Assembly (NCBI GenBank): GCA_900546615.1 | Contig: URDJ01000074.1 | Location: 1-5,875 of the forward strand | DNA: 5,875 nt | Direction of reading: 5' to 3' | Origin: an uncultured Eubacteriales bacterium | GTDB taxonomy: Bacteria > Bacillota > Clostridia > Oscillospirales > Oscillospiraceae | Part shown: one piece after another, positions 1 to 5,875 of the stretch | Numbering within the stretch: the first letter of the stretch is position 1 | How the letters are laid out: every line of letters starts with the position of its first letter | The notes under the pieces: model-generated | What the model was told of the DNA's origin: nothing | Seen by the model: the letters and a program-made list of their open reading frames with translations, nothing else | Database searches by the model: none | Translations under genes and position numbers: made by a program

Positions 1-7
1 ACATACA

Positions 8-61
8 TACAAATAGCCCCGGTGAGAACAGTGTGCCATACTGTCCTCACCGGGGTTTGTA
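8..61. terminator. Long GC-rich hairpin upstream of the pyr promoter, probable (perhaps bidirectional) terminator
   Basis: A perfect 10-bp inverted repeat, CCCCGGTGAG at 17-26 and CTCACCGGGG at 46-55, is followed inward by an A/C mismatch and a second 5-bp stem, ACAGT (28-32) with ACTGT (40-44), closing on a 7-nt loop. Outside the GC stem, TACAAA (8-13) can pair with TTTGTA (56-61) across a TAG bulge. The T-tract is short on the plus strand (TTTGT) and interrupted on the minus strand, so termination strength is uncertain in both directions. It lies upstream of the predicted pyr promoter, so it is probably not part of the pyr transcript. It most likely ends a gene outside the window. A large protein-binding palindrome is a less likely alternative. 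Confidence 0.6.
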
Positions 62-129
62 CAAAGTGCTGGGAAAACTGCCGGATTTTTTGCGGGGGTG
101 CGCAAAGGGGCGAAGTTTTTTGAGGGTGG

Positions 130-158
130 TTGACTTTTTTTCTGGGCTGTCGTAAAAT
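130..158 (+). promoter_or_regulatory. Sigma-A-type promoter of the pyr operon
   Basis: TTGACT at 130-135 matches the -35 consensus in five of six bases. TAAAAT at 153-158 matches the -10 consensus in five of six, and the spacer is exactly 17 nt. Transcription would start near the A residues around 164-166, giving a leader of roughly 58 nt before the pyrC start. No other promoter of similar quality was seen before pyrC, and the tight spacing of the genes behind it suggests that this one drives all seven. The start site itself is inferred. Confidence 0.7.
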
Positions 159-172
159 ATAACAAATCGTTG

Positions 173-197
173 AGCCCGCGTGCCTTGGCGGGCTTTT
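173..197 (+). promoter_or_regulatory. Leader hairpin with short T-run, possible attenuator or 5' RNA element
   Basis: AGCCCGC (173-179) and GCGGGCT (188-194) form a perfect 7-bp stem around the loop GTGCCTTG, followed by TTTT at 194-197. In shape it is a short intrinsic terminator, although the T-run is weak. It would begin about eight bases into the predicted transcript and end 10 nt before the purine-rich pyrC ribosome binding site. I found no sequence upstream matching the usual PyrR anti-antiterminator loop. The leader is also too short for the three-hairpin PyrR arrangement known from Bacillus. Possible roles are premature termination, protection of the 5' end, or control of access to the ribosome binding site. 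Confidence 0.5.
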
Positions 198-207
198 GCT
201 GTGCCTG

Positions 208-225
208 AAGGGAGGTATTCTGGTG
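208..225 (+). promoter_or_regulatory. Ribosome binding site and GTG start of pyrC
   Basis: AAGGGAGGT at 208-216 is a near-perfect Shine-Dalgarno sequence, and GTG at 223-225 follows after 6 nt. This decides the pyrC start. An in-frame TTG at 196 lies upstream of the ribosome binding site, so a start there would translate through that site. TGCCT at 202-206 can pair with AGGTA at 213-217, which would put part of the ribosome binding site in a 5-bp hairpin. Confidence 0.8.
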
Positions 226-1488
226 GATCGCTTCATCGTCAAAGGCTGCGAGGTCTTTTTGAACGGCCGTTTTGTCTCTGCCGACGTCGAGGTCTCAGGC
301 GGTATCGTTTCCGCCGTCCGGCCCGGTATCGTTCCTGGTGAGGGCGTAAGTGTTTATAATTTTAATAATTGCCTTTTAGTTCCCGGTCTTGTCGATGTTC
401 ACGTTCATCTTCGAGAGCCGGGTTTTTCTTATAAGGAGACCATTAAATCCGGCAGCGAGGCTGCGGCGCGCTCGGGCTACAGCGCCGTGTGCGCCATGCC
501 GAACCTCAGCCCGGTACCCGAGGACGCCGCCACGCTTGCGCAGGAGCTGGACATAATAGCGCGCGACGCCGTCATTGACGTGCTGCCCTACGGGGCCGTC
601 ACGCGCGGGCAGAAGGGCGCGCAGCTCGCGGATATGGCGGCCATGGCCCCTCAGGTCTGCGGCTTTTCGGACGACGGGCACGGAGTGCAGTCGGCGTACA
701 TGATGCGCGCGGCCATGCTCGAGGCGAAACGGCTCGGAAAGCCCATCGCCGCCCACTGTGAGGACAACTCCCTCCTGCGCGGCGGCTATATCCACGACGG
801 GGAATACGCGCGCACGCACGGGCACCGGGGCATCTGCTCCGAGTCCGAGTGGGGCCCCATCGCGCGGGACGCCGAACTAGTGCGCGAGACCGGCTGCGCC
901 TACCACGTCTGCCACATCTCCACCGCCGAGAGCGCGGAGATAATCCGCCGCGCCAAGGCCGAGGGCCTCGATATAAGCTGCGAGACCGGGCCGCACTACC
1001 TGCTGCTCTCGGACGCCGACCTGCAGGAGGACGGACGCTTCAAGATGAACCCGCCGCTGCGCTCGGAGGCCGACCGCCGCGCGCTCATCGACGCGCTGCT
1101 CGACGGGACGATAGACATGATAGCCACCGACCATGCCCCGCACTCGGCCGAGGAAAAGTCCCGCGGGCTCGAGGGCAGCGCCTTCGGCATCACGGGCCTC
1201 GAGACGGCCTTCCCCGTGCTCTGGACGGGCCTCGTCGAGCCGGGAATACTCAGCCGCGAGCGGCTGGTGGAGCTCATGAGCACGGCCCCGGCCCGCCGCT
1301 TCGGCATCGAGAGCGGCATTGAGGTCGGCATGAGCGCGAACTTCGCCGTCTTCGACACGAAAAGCAGCTATACGATAGACCCCGCCGCCTTCGTCTCCAA
1401 AGGGCGGGCAACGCCCTTCGCGGGCCGCGAGGTGCGCGGGCGCTGCGTTTTGAACATACTCAGAGGCCGGGAGGTGTGGCGCGCATGA
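223..1488 (+). CDS. pyrC: Dihydroorotase (class I type)
   Basis: A cytosolic zinc amidohydrolase that reversibly cyclises N-carbamoyl-L-aspartate to L-dihydroorotate, the third step of UMP synthesis. At 421 residues it matches the class I enzymes of Bacillus. The family signature D-V-H-V-H-L-R-E-P-G spans residues 58-67, with metal ligands H60 and H62. D151 in the F-S-D-D-G motif, H178, H231 and D303 (in T-D-H-A-P-H) fit the remaining metal and catalytic positions. N276 and R280 in M-N-P-P-L-R lie at the substrate site. The GTG start at 223 is chosen because AAGGGAGGT precedes it by 6 nt. It is the first gene of the operon, and its TGA overlaps the pyrK ATG by 4 nt. Oddity: codons 27-75 are rich in A/T-ending codons, whereas the gene from about base 448 onward is strongly C/G-ending. 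Allantoinase or hydantoinase is unlikely given the signature and the neighbours. Confidence 0.95.
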   Translation: MDRFIVKGCEVFLNGRFVSADVEVSGGIVSAVRPGIVPGEGVSVYNFNNCLLVPGLVDVHVHLREPGFSYKETIKSGSEAAARSGYSAVCAMPNLSPVPEDAATLAQELDIIARDAVIDVLPYGAVTRGQKGAQLADMAAMAPQVCGFSDDGHGVQSAYMMRAAMLEAKRLGKPIAAHCEDNSLLRGGYIHDGEYARTHGHRGICSESEWGPIARDAELVRETGCAYHVCHISTAESAEIIRRAKAEGLDISCETGPHYLLLSDADLQEDGRFKMNPPLRSEADRRALIDALLDGTIDMIATDHAPHSAEEKSRGLEGSAFGITGLETAFPVLWTGLVEPGILSRERLVELMSTAPARRFGIESGIEVGMSANFAVFDTKSSYTIDPAAFVSKGRATPFAGREVRGRCVLNILRGREVWRA

Positions 1489-2213
1489 AAAAAGGCATAT
1501 TCACACTGGCCGAGGCGCGTTTTGCCGCGCCGGGCCTGCGCCTCATGCGTCTGCGCGGCGACACCGGGGGCGCGGGCGGACCGGGAAGGTTTGTCGAGGT
1601 CTCGGTGCCCGGTTTCTTCCTGCGCAGACCCTTCTCCGTCTGCGGGGTCGAGGGCGATACGCTCACCGTCGTCGTGAAGCTCGCGGGCCGGGGTACAGAG
1701 AAGCTGCTCAGCCTCGAGCCCGGCGCGGAGCTCGAGCTGCTCACCGGGCTCGGCAACGGCTTCGACCTCGAGCGGGCGGGAGAGCGGCCCCTGCTGCTCG
1801 GCGGCGGCAGCGGCGTCGCGCCCATGCTCTACCTCGCGAGGGAGCTTAAAAAACTCGGAGTCCGGCCCTCGGCGGCCATCGGCTTCGGCACGGCGGCGGA
1901 GGTCTGCTTCGAGCGCGAGCTTCGCGAGGTCTGCGGCGAGGTGCGCGTGTTCACGGCGGACGGCTCTTACGGCGAGCGCGGCCTCGTGACGCAGGCGCTG
2001 GGCGAGGGATACAGCTTCGTCTACGCTTGCGGGCCGCTGCCCATGCTCCGGGCGATAGACGAAAAAAGCCCCGTGCCCGCGCAGTTCTCGCTCGAGGCGC
2101 GGATGGGCTGCGGCTTCGGGGCCTGCATGGGCTGCACGATCGACACGGCAAACGGCCCCCGGCGCGTCTGCAAGGACGGCCCGGTCTTCAGCTCAGGGGA
2201 GGTGCGCTGGTGA
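1485..2213 (+). CDS. pyrK: Dihydroorotate dehydrogenase electron-transfer subunit (iron-sulfur flavoprotein)
   Basis: Passes electrons from FMN in PyrD through a [2Fe-2S] cluster and FAD to NAD+, forming a PyrD2-PyrK2 complex in the cytosol. The 242 residues show the ferredoxin-reductase layout. An N-terminal FAD-binding barrel carries R-R-P-F-S at 47-51 and G-R-G-T at 68-71. The NAD-binding half carries G-G-G-S-G-V-A-P-M at 106-114 and C-G-P-L-P-M-L at 182-188. The C-terminal cluster has cysteines C209, C214, C217 and C229 (C-x4-C-x2-C-x11-C). The ATG at 1485 is preferred over an in-frame GTG at 1476: GGGAGG precedes the ATG by about 9 nt, while the GTG directly abuts that site. The gene overlaps pyrC (ATGA) and pyrD (GTGA). 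The Cys cluster and the adjacent pyrD separate it from other ferredoxin-NADP reductase relatives. Confidence 0.95.
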   Translation: MKKGIFTLAEARFAAPGLRLMRLRGDTGGAGGPGRFVEVSVPGFFLRRPFSVCGVEGDTLTVVVKLAGRGTEKLLSLEPGAELELLTGLGNGFDLERAGERPLLLGGGSGVAPMLYLARELKKLGVRPSAAIGFGTAAEVCFERELREVCGEVRVFTADGSYGERGLVTQALGEGYSFVYACGPLPMLRAIDEKSPVPAQFSLEARMGCGFGACMGCTIDTANGPRRVCKDGPVFSSGEVRW

Positions 2214-3124
2214 ACACAAAAGTCACGCTCTGCGGCATAGAGCTGGCAAACCCCGTCATACCGGCCTCCGGCACCTTCGGCTACGGCGCGGAGTTCGCCG
2301 CGCTCTACGACATAAATTGCCTCGGCACCTTCTCCTTCAAGGGCACGACACGGGAGCCGCGCTTCGGCAACCCCGGCCCGAGGATAGCGGAGGCCCCTGC
2401 GGGGCTTTTAAATTCCGTCGGCCTGCAAAACCCCGGCGTGGACGCGGTCATTGCAGAGGAGCTGCCCCGGCTGCGGGAGGTTTTTCACAAGCCCGTCATG
2501 GCGAACGTCTGCGGCTTCTCGGTGGACGAGTACGTCGAGGTCGCGGCAAAGCTCGATGCCTGCCCCGAGGTCGGCTGGCTCGAGATAAACATCAGCTGCC
2601 CCAACGTCCACGGCGGCGGCATGGGCTTCGGCACGAGCTGTGAGAGCGCCGCCGAGGTCACGCGCGAGGTCAAGGCGGCGGTACATAAGCCCGTCATCGT
2701 GAAGCTCACGCCGAACGTCACGGACATCGTGTCCATCGCGCGCTCCTGCGAAAACGCGGGCGCGGACGGGCTGAGCCTGATAAATACGATGCTTGCCATG
2801 AGGATAGACCCGGCGACGCGCAGGCCCATTCTGAAAAACCTCACGGGCGGGCTGTCCGGCCCGGCGGTGTTCCCGGTGGCGCTGCGTATGGTCTGGCAGG
2901 TGTACGAGGCGGTGGGCATACCGATAATCGGGATGGGCGGCGTAAGCTCGGCGGAGGACGTCATCGAGATGCTGCTCGCCGGCGCGGCGGCGGTGGGCGT
3001 CGGCGCGGCGAACCTGCGCGACCCCTATGCCGCGCGGGACATGGTGGAGGCCCTGCCCGGGGTCATGGCCAAATACGGAATCGACAATCTTCAAGATATC
3101 ACAGGAGGCGCACACAATGGCTAA
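2210..3124 (+). CDS. pyrD: Dihydroorotate dehydrogenase, class 1B catalytic subunit
   Basis: FMN-containing TIM-barrel enzyme that oxidises L-dihydroorotate to orotate, the fourth step of the pathway. At 304 residues it has the usual length for a soluble class 1 enzyme, and no membrane-anchoring N-terminus typical of class 2 is present. Visible motifs are P-A-S-G-T-F-G-Y-G at 18-26, F-K-G-T-T at 43-47 with the FMN-contacting K44, N-S-V-G-L-Q-N-P-G at 68-76, and N-I-S-C-P-N at 127-132. C130 is the catalytic base expected in class 1. G-G-L-S-G at 213-217 and G-M-G-G at 241-244 bind the FMN phosphate. The neighbouring pyrK makes class 1B (NAD+-dependent) the clear choice over the fumarate-linked 1A form. 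The start is GTG at 2210, with GGAGG ending 7 nt before it; the GTGA overlaps the pyrK stop. The last codons contain the ribosome binding site of pyrF, and the two genes overlap by 8 nt. Confidence 0.95.
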   Translation: MNTKVTLCGIELANPVIPASGTFGYGAEFAALYDINCLGTFSFKGTTREPRFGNPGPRIAEAPAGLLNSVGLQNPGVDAVIAEELPRLREVFHKPVMANVCGFSVDEYVEVAAKLDACPEVGWLEINISCPNVHGGGMGFGTSCESAAEVTREVKAAVHKPVIVKLTPNVTDIVSIARSCENAGADGLSLINTMLAMRIDPATRRPILKNLTGGLSGPAVFPVALRMVWQVYEAVGIPIIGMGGVSSAEDVIEMLLAGAAAVGVGAANLRDPYAARDMVEALPGVMAKYGIDNLQDITGGAHNG

Positions 3125-3827
3125 GGACGTAATAATCGCCTGCGACTTCCCGACAAGGGAGCGCACGCTGGCCTTTCTCGACCGCTTTGGCGACGAGAGG
3201 CCGTATGTGAAGATCGGCATGGAGCTGTTCTACGCCGAGGGGCCGGACGTCGTCCGGAAGATAAAGGCCCGCGGGCACAGCATTTTCCTCGACCTCAAGC
3301 TCTGCGACATCCCGAACACGGTAAAGAGCGCGATGCGCGTCCTGAGAAACACCGGCGCGGACATGATAAACCTCCACGCCTTCGGCACGCGGGAGATGAT
3401 GACGGCGGCGCTCGAGGGCCTGACCGGGCCGGACGGTACGCGGCCCCTGCTCATAGCCGTGACGCAGCTCACCTCGACGAGCGAGGAGCGGATGAGGCGC
3501 GAGCTGCTCATAGACCGCCCGCTGGCCGAGGTCTGCCTCGAGTACGCGGAAAGCGCGCGGCTCGCCGGGCTCGACGGCGTGGTCTGCTCCCCGCTCGAGG
3601 CGGGCGCGGTGCACGAAAAGTGCGGCGCGGGCTTCCTCACGGTGACGCCGGGCGTGCGCTTCGCGGGCGGGGATAAGGGAGACCAGGTGCGCGTCACGAC
3701 GCCGGAGCGGGCCGGGCAGCTCGGCTCGGACTATATCGTCGTGGGACGGCCCATCACCGGCGCGGAGGACCCCGTCGCGGCGTGGCGGCGCTGCGTTTCC
3801 GAATTCATGGGAGGTGCTAAGGCATGA
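3117..3827 (+). CDS. pyrF: Orotidine 5'-phosphate decarboxylase (Bacillus-type)
   Basis: Decarboxylates OMP to UMP, the final step of the pathway, as a cofactor-free TIM-barrel dimer. The 236 residues match the short bacterial family. The catalytic signature [12 protein letters not shown] spans 57-68 and supplies D59, K61 and D64. D10 and K32 (in V-K-I-G-M-E) contact the substrate. A-V-T-Q-L-T-S-T at 114-121 lies beside the active-site loop, T-P-G-V-R-F at 177-182 and V-V-G-R-P-I-T at 208-214 form the phosphate-binding end. The ATG at 3117 is chosen because AGGAGG lies 8 nt upstream and the family usually starts just before the first strand, I-I-A-C-D. The start overlaps the end of pyrD by 8 nt in a different frame, and its TGA overlaps the pyrE ATG. 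Confidence 0.96.
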   Translation: MAKDVIIACDFPTRERTLAFLDRFGDERPYVKIGMELFYAEGPDVVRKIKARGHSIFLDLKLCDIPNTVKSAMRVLRNTGADMINLHAFGTREMMTAALEGLTGPDGTRPLLIAVTQLTSTSEERMRRELLIDRPLAEVCLEYAESARLAGLDGVVCSPLEAGAVHEKCGAGFLTVTPGVRFAGGDKGDQVRVTTPERAGQLGSDYIVVGRPITGAEDPVAAWRRCVSEFMGGAKA

Positions 3828-4471
3828 ACGACATTAAAGAGCGCGTGGCGCGCGGCCTGCTCGCCATCGGCGCGGTATTTCTGAGGCCCGAGGAGCCCTT
3901 CACCTGGGCCAGCGGGATAAAGAGCCCCATCTACTGCGACAACCGCCTCATCCTGACCGCGCCGGAGGTGCGCGACACGGTCGAGGCCGCGATAGCAGAG
4001 ACGGTGCGGCGCGAGTTCCCCGAGGCCGAGGTGCTCATGGGCACGGCCACGGCGGGCATCGCCCACGCCGCAATCGCGGCGCACCTCATGGGCCTGCCCA
4101 TGGGCTACGTGCGCTCGGGCGCGAAGGACCACGGCAGACAGAACCGTATCGAGGGCCGGCTCCGCGAGGGCGAAAAGGTCGTCGTCATCGAGGACCTCAT
4201 TTCCACGGGCGGCAGCCTCATAGAGACGGTGGAGGCGCTCAGGGAGGCGGGGGCCGAGGTGCTCGGCGCCGTGTCTATCTTCACCTACGGCATGGAGAAG
4301 GGCAAAGAGAGACTCGCGGCGGCGAATGTCCGCGCCGTCAGCCTCACGGATTTTGACGAGATAGTGAAGGTCGCCGAGGCCGAGGGCTATATCCCCGCGC
4401 ACAGCGTGCCGGGGCTCATGGCCTTCCGCGCGAACCCCTCGGACGAAAGCTGGATGGGAGGCAAAAAATGA
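3824..4471 (+). CDS. pyrE: Orotate phosphoribosyltransferase
   Basis: Transfers ribose 5-phosphate from PRPP to orotate, giving OMP and pyrophosphate, the fifth step of the pathway. The 215 residues form a type I phosphoribosyltransferase fold. The hood segment [12 protein letters not shown] at 26-37 binds orotate. G-T-A-T-A-G-I at 73-79 is a conserved substrate loop. The flexible catalytic loop at about 99-111 contains K101, D102 and H103. The PRPP motif [13 protein letters not shown] at 119-131 supplies E123 and D124. The ATG at 3824 follows GGAGGT by 8 nt and overlaps the pyrF stop as ATGA. The next enzyme of the pathway, PyrF, is encoded immediately upstream. Xanthine or adenine phosphoribosyltransferases lack this N-terminal hood motif. 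Confidence 0.96.
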   Translation: MNDIKERVARGLLAIGAVFLRPEEPFTWASGIKSPIYCDNRLILTAPEVRDTVEAAIAETVRREFPEAEVLMGTATAGIAHAAIAAHLMGLPMGYVRSGAKDHGRQNRIEGRLREGEKVVVIEDLISTGGSLIETVEALREAGAEVLGAVSIFTYGMEKGKERLAAANVRAVSLTDFDEIVKVAEAEGYIPAHSVPGLMAFRANPSDESWMGGKK

Positions 4472-5379
4472 GACATCTCATAGACATACTCGACCTCAGC
4501 ACGGAGGAGATAAAGGAGATACTCGACCAGGCGGACGAGATAATCGCCCACCCGGAGGAATACCGGGAGAGATGCAGGTACAAGAAGCTCGCGACGCTGT
4601 TCTTCGAGCCTTCTACGAGGACGAGGCTCAGCTTTGAGGCCGCGATGCTGGAACTGGGCGGCAGCGTGCTGGGCTTTTCGGAGGCGTCCAGCAGCTCGGC
4701 GGCGAAGGGCGAGAGCGTGTCGGACACCATCCGCGTCGTGGGCTGCTACGCCGACATCATTGCGATGCGCCATCCCAAGGAGGGCGCACCCATGGTCGCG
4801 GCCATGCACTCGACGGTGCCCATCATAAACGCCGGCGACGGCGGCCACAACCACCCGACCCAGACGCTCACCGACCTGCTGACCATCCGCCGCGAGCGCG
4901 GCAGCCTCGACAATTTCACCATCGGCCTGTGCGGCGACCTCAAGTTCGGCCGCACGGTACACTCGCTCATCGAGGCGCTCTCGAGGAGCACCGGCGTCAA
5001 GTTCGTGCTCATCTCCCCGGAGGAGCTGAAGCTGCCGAGCTATATAAAGAAGGACGTGCTGCAGGCCAAGGGCCTGGAGTACAGGCAGGAGACGGACCTT
5101 GCGGGCGTCATGCCGGAGCTGGATATCCTCTACATGACCCGCGTGCAGCGCGAGCGTTTCTTCAACGAGGAGGACTACCTGAGACTGAAGGACAGCTATA
5201 TCCTGACGCACGAAAAGCTCGCGGGCGCGAAGGCCGATCTGCGCATCCTGCACCCGCTGCCGAGGGTGAACGAGATATCGACCGCGATAGACGCAGACCC
5301 GAGGGCCTGCTATTTCCGCCAGGCGCTCTGCGGCAAGTTTGTCCGCATGGCGCTGATACTCAAGCTGCTGGAGGCGTGA
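4468..5379 (+). CDS. pyrB: Aspartate carbamoyltransferase catalytic chain
   Basis: Condenses carbamoyl phosphate with L-aspartate to carbamoyl-aspartate, the committed step of the pathway. It should assemble as trimers bound to PyrI dimers. The 303 residues show the carbamoyl phosphate loop F-E-P-S-T-R-T-R at 46-53. S76 and K80, in the loop lent by the neighbouring chain, are present, as are R101 and H129-P-T-Q132. The aspartate domain has R162 (in K-F-G-R-T-V-H), T-R-V-Q at 224-227 and H-P-L-P-R at 262-266. These correspond to E. coli residues Ser52-Arg54, Ser80, Lys84, Arg105, His134, Gln137, Arg167, Arg229 and Gln231. The R-V-Q and H-P-L-P pattern fits aspartate rather than ornithine carbamoyltransferase. 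The ATG at 4468 follows GGGAGG by 6 nt and overlaps the pyrE stop. Ile codons are 10 ATA, 11 ATC and 1 ATT, a high ATA share for such a GC-rich gene. Confidence 0.97.
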   Translation: MRHLIDILDLSTEEIKEILDQADEIIAHPEEYRERCRYKKLATLFFEPSTRTRLSFEAAMLELGGSVLGFSEASSSSAAKGESVSDTIRVVGCYADIIAMRHPKEGAPMVAAMHSTVPIINAGDGGHNHPTQTLTDLLTIRRERGSLDNFTIGLCGDLKFGRTVHSLIEALSRSTGVKFVLISPEELKLPSYIKKDVLQAKGLEYRQETDLAGVMPELDILYMTRVQRERFFNEEDYLRLKDSYILTHEKLAGAKADLRILHPLPRVNEISTAIDADPRACYFRQALCGKFVRMALILKLLEA

Positions 5380-5380
5380 C

Positions 5381-5806
5381 ATGAATATAGACGCGATAAG
5401 AAATGGCATAGTCATAGACCACATCCGCTCGGGCGGGGCGATGGAGCTGTACAGGCTCCTGCACCTCGACAAGCTGGACTGCACCGTGGCGATAATAAAG
5501 AACGCGCCGAGCGCGGTGATGGGCCGCAAGGACATCATCAAGATCGACTCGACGACGGACATCGACCTTGCGGTCATCGGCTACGTTGACCCGGGCGCGA
5601 CTATAAACGTGATAAGGGACGGCAAGCTCGTAGAGAAGCGCAAGCTGACGATGCCGGAGCGCATAGTGAACGTCCTGCGCTGCAAGAACCCGCGCTGCAT
5701 CACGAGCGTGGAGCCGGACCTGCCGCAGATCTTCAAGCTGACGAGCCCTGAGACCCACACCTACCGCTGCGTCTACTGCGAGACAAAGGCGGAAGCGAAC
5801 AGCTGA
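5381..5806 (+). CDS. pyrI: Aspartate carbamoyltransferase regulatory chain
   Basis: Zinc-binding regulatory partner of PyrB. It binds CTP/UTP or ATP and transmits inhibition or activation to the catalytic trimers. It has 141 residues, slightly shorter than the 153 of E. coli. The N-terminal nucleotide domain has G-I-V-I-D-H-I at 9-15 and M-G-R-K-D-I-I-K-I at 47-55. D13, H14, K54 and K86 correspond to the allosteric residues Asp19, His20, Lys60 and Lys94 of E. coli. The linker M-P-E-R-I at 91-95 leads to the zinc domain with C101-x4-C106 and C130-x2-C133, which contacts PyrB. The ATG at 5381 follows GGAGG (5370-5374), which lies in the end of pyrB, by 6 nt. One base separates it from the pyrB stop, so the two chains are probably translated in balance. 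The conserved nucleotide residues imply a feedback-regulated enzyme, not only a structural chain. Confidence 0.97.
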   Translation: MNIDAIRNGIVIDHIRSGGAMELYRLLHLDKLDCTVAIIKNAPSAVMGRKDIIKIDSTTDIDLAVIGYVDPGATINVIRDGKLVEKRKLTMPERIVNVLRCKNPRCITSVEPDLPQIFKLTSPETHTYRCVYCETKAEANS

Positions 5807-5875
5807 AAACAAAAAGAGACGGGTCCGTTGCAAAACAAGCCCATAAAAAATAAGCGAGGTTTGGAGCCCGAAAGG
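5807..5875. other. A-rich tail after pyrI, unresolved at the window edge
   Basis: This stretch is AT-richer than the genes and contains several A-runs. No complete terminator hairpin is visible. Two readings are possible. First, a TTG at 5828 opens a frame of 16 codons that is still open at the last base; it has no convincing ribosome binding site. Second, the end, GGAGCCCGAAAGG, could be the left arm and GAAA loop of a terminator hairpin whose right arm lies outside the window. Neither can be decided from what is visible. Confidence 0.3.

Noticed and set aside
1..61. CRISPR repeat or mobile-element end suggested by the long inverted repeat
   Set aside because: There is only one copy, no spacer pattern, no target duplication and no transposase; a terminator explains it better.
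94..128. Possible G-quadruplex from the G-runs at 94-98, 107-110 and 124-126
   Set aside because: The loops are 8 and about 13 nt and the fourth G-run has only two bases, so the pattern is too weak.
196..222. An upstream TTG start for pyrC adding nine residues
   Set aside because: The extension would be translated through the Shine-Dalgarno sequence and starts in the T-run of the leader hairpin; GTG at 223 has ideal spacing.
849..1322. Plus-strand frames inside pyrC, pyrD and pyrB in alternative phases
   Set aside because: The translations are Arg/Ala/Pro-rich shadows of the real genes, with no plausible ribosome binding site or family motif.
4387..5577. A long open frame of 396 codons on the minus strand across pyrB, with other long antisense frames over pyrC, pyrD and pyrF
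   Set aside because: They lie opposite genes with complete family motifs, have low-complexity Arg/Ala/Leu-rich or Ser/Pro-rich translations, and are expected when codons on the sense strand end mostly in G or C.
5819..5828. Dyad ACGG-GT-CCGT after pyrI as a terminator or operator
   Set aside because: The two-base loop cannot form a stable hairpin, and no T-run follows it on either strand.

Overview
This window holds one compact, same-strand operon for de novo pyrimidine (UMP) synthesis. It reads pyrC-pyrK-pyrD-pyrF-pyrE-pyrB-pyrI (dihydroorotase, dihydroorotate dehydrogenase electron-transfer subunit, class 1B dihydroorotate dehydrogenase, OMP decarboxylase, orotate phosphoribosyltransferase, and aspartate carbamoyltransferase catalytic and regulatory chains). 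All seven genes look complete and carry the expected active-site residues, with no frameshifts or missing key residues seen.

Organism: the sequence is GC-rich with mostly C/G-ending codons, every gene has a strong GGAGG-type ribosome binding site, and PyrD/PyrK are the NAD-linked class 1B pair. As I remember the families, PyrF and PyrE resemble the Bacillus-type enzymes. Together with a separate pyrI, which Bacillus subtilis lacks but many Clostridia have, this suggests a GC-rich member of Bacillota, class Clostridia. That is an inference; another phylum with Firmicute-like pyr genes cannot be excluded. Frequent use of the Ile codon ATA is a further lineage hint.

Layout: bases 1-61 hold a long GC-rich hairpin, probably the terminator of whatever lies upstream. 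Bases 62-129 contain T-tracts but no gene. A good sigma-A-type promoter (TTGACT, 17 nt, TAAAAT) lies at 130-158. It is followed by a short leader with a GC-rich hairpin plus TTTT (173-197) and then the pyrC ribosome binding site. The seven genes run from 223 to 5806 with almost no spacing: four 4-nt ATGA/GTGA overlaps, one 8-nt overlap (pyrD/pyrF) and one 1-nt gap (pyrB/pyrI). Bases 5807-5875 are an A-rich tail that stops at the window edge.

How the genes work together: PyrB/PyrI make carbamoyl-aspartate from carbamoyl phosphate and aspartate under nucleotide control. PyrC closes the ring to dihydroorotate. PyrD with PyrK oxidises it to orotate using NAD+. PyrE adds ribose phosphate from PRPP to give OMP, and PyrF decarboxylates OMP to UMP. 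Carbamoyl phosphate synthase (carAB), a PyrR regulator and a uracil permease are not in the window.

I see no unknown system here. The points most worth a second look are the short leader, which could occlude the pyrC ribosome binding site, and an abrupt codon-usage change inside pyrC near position 447.
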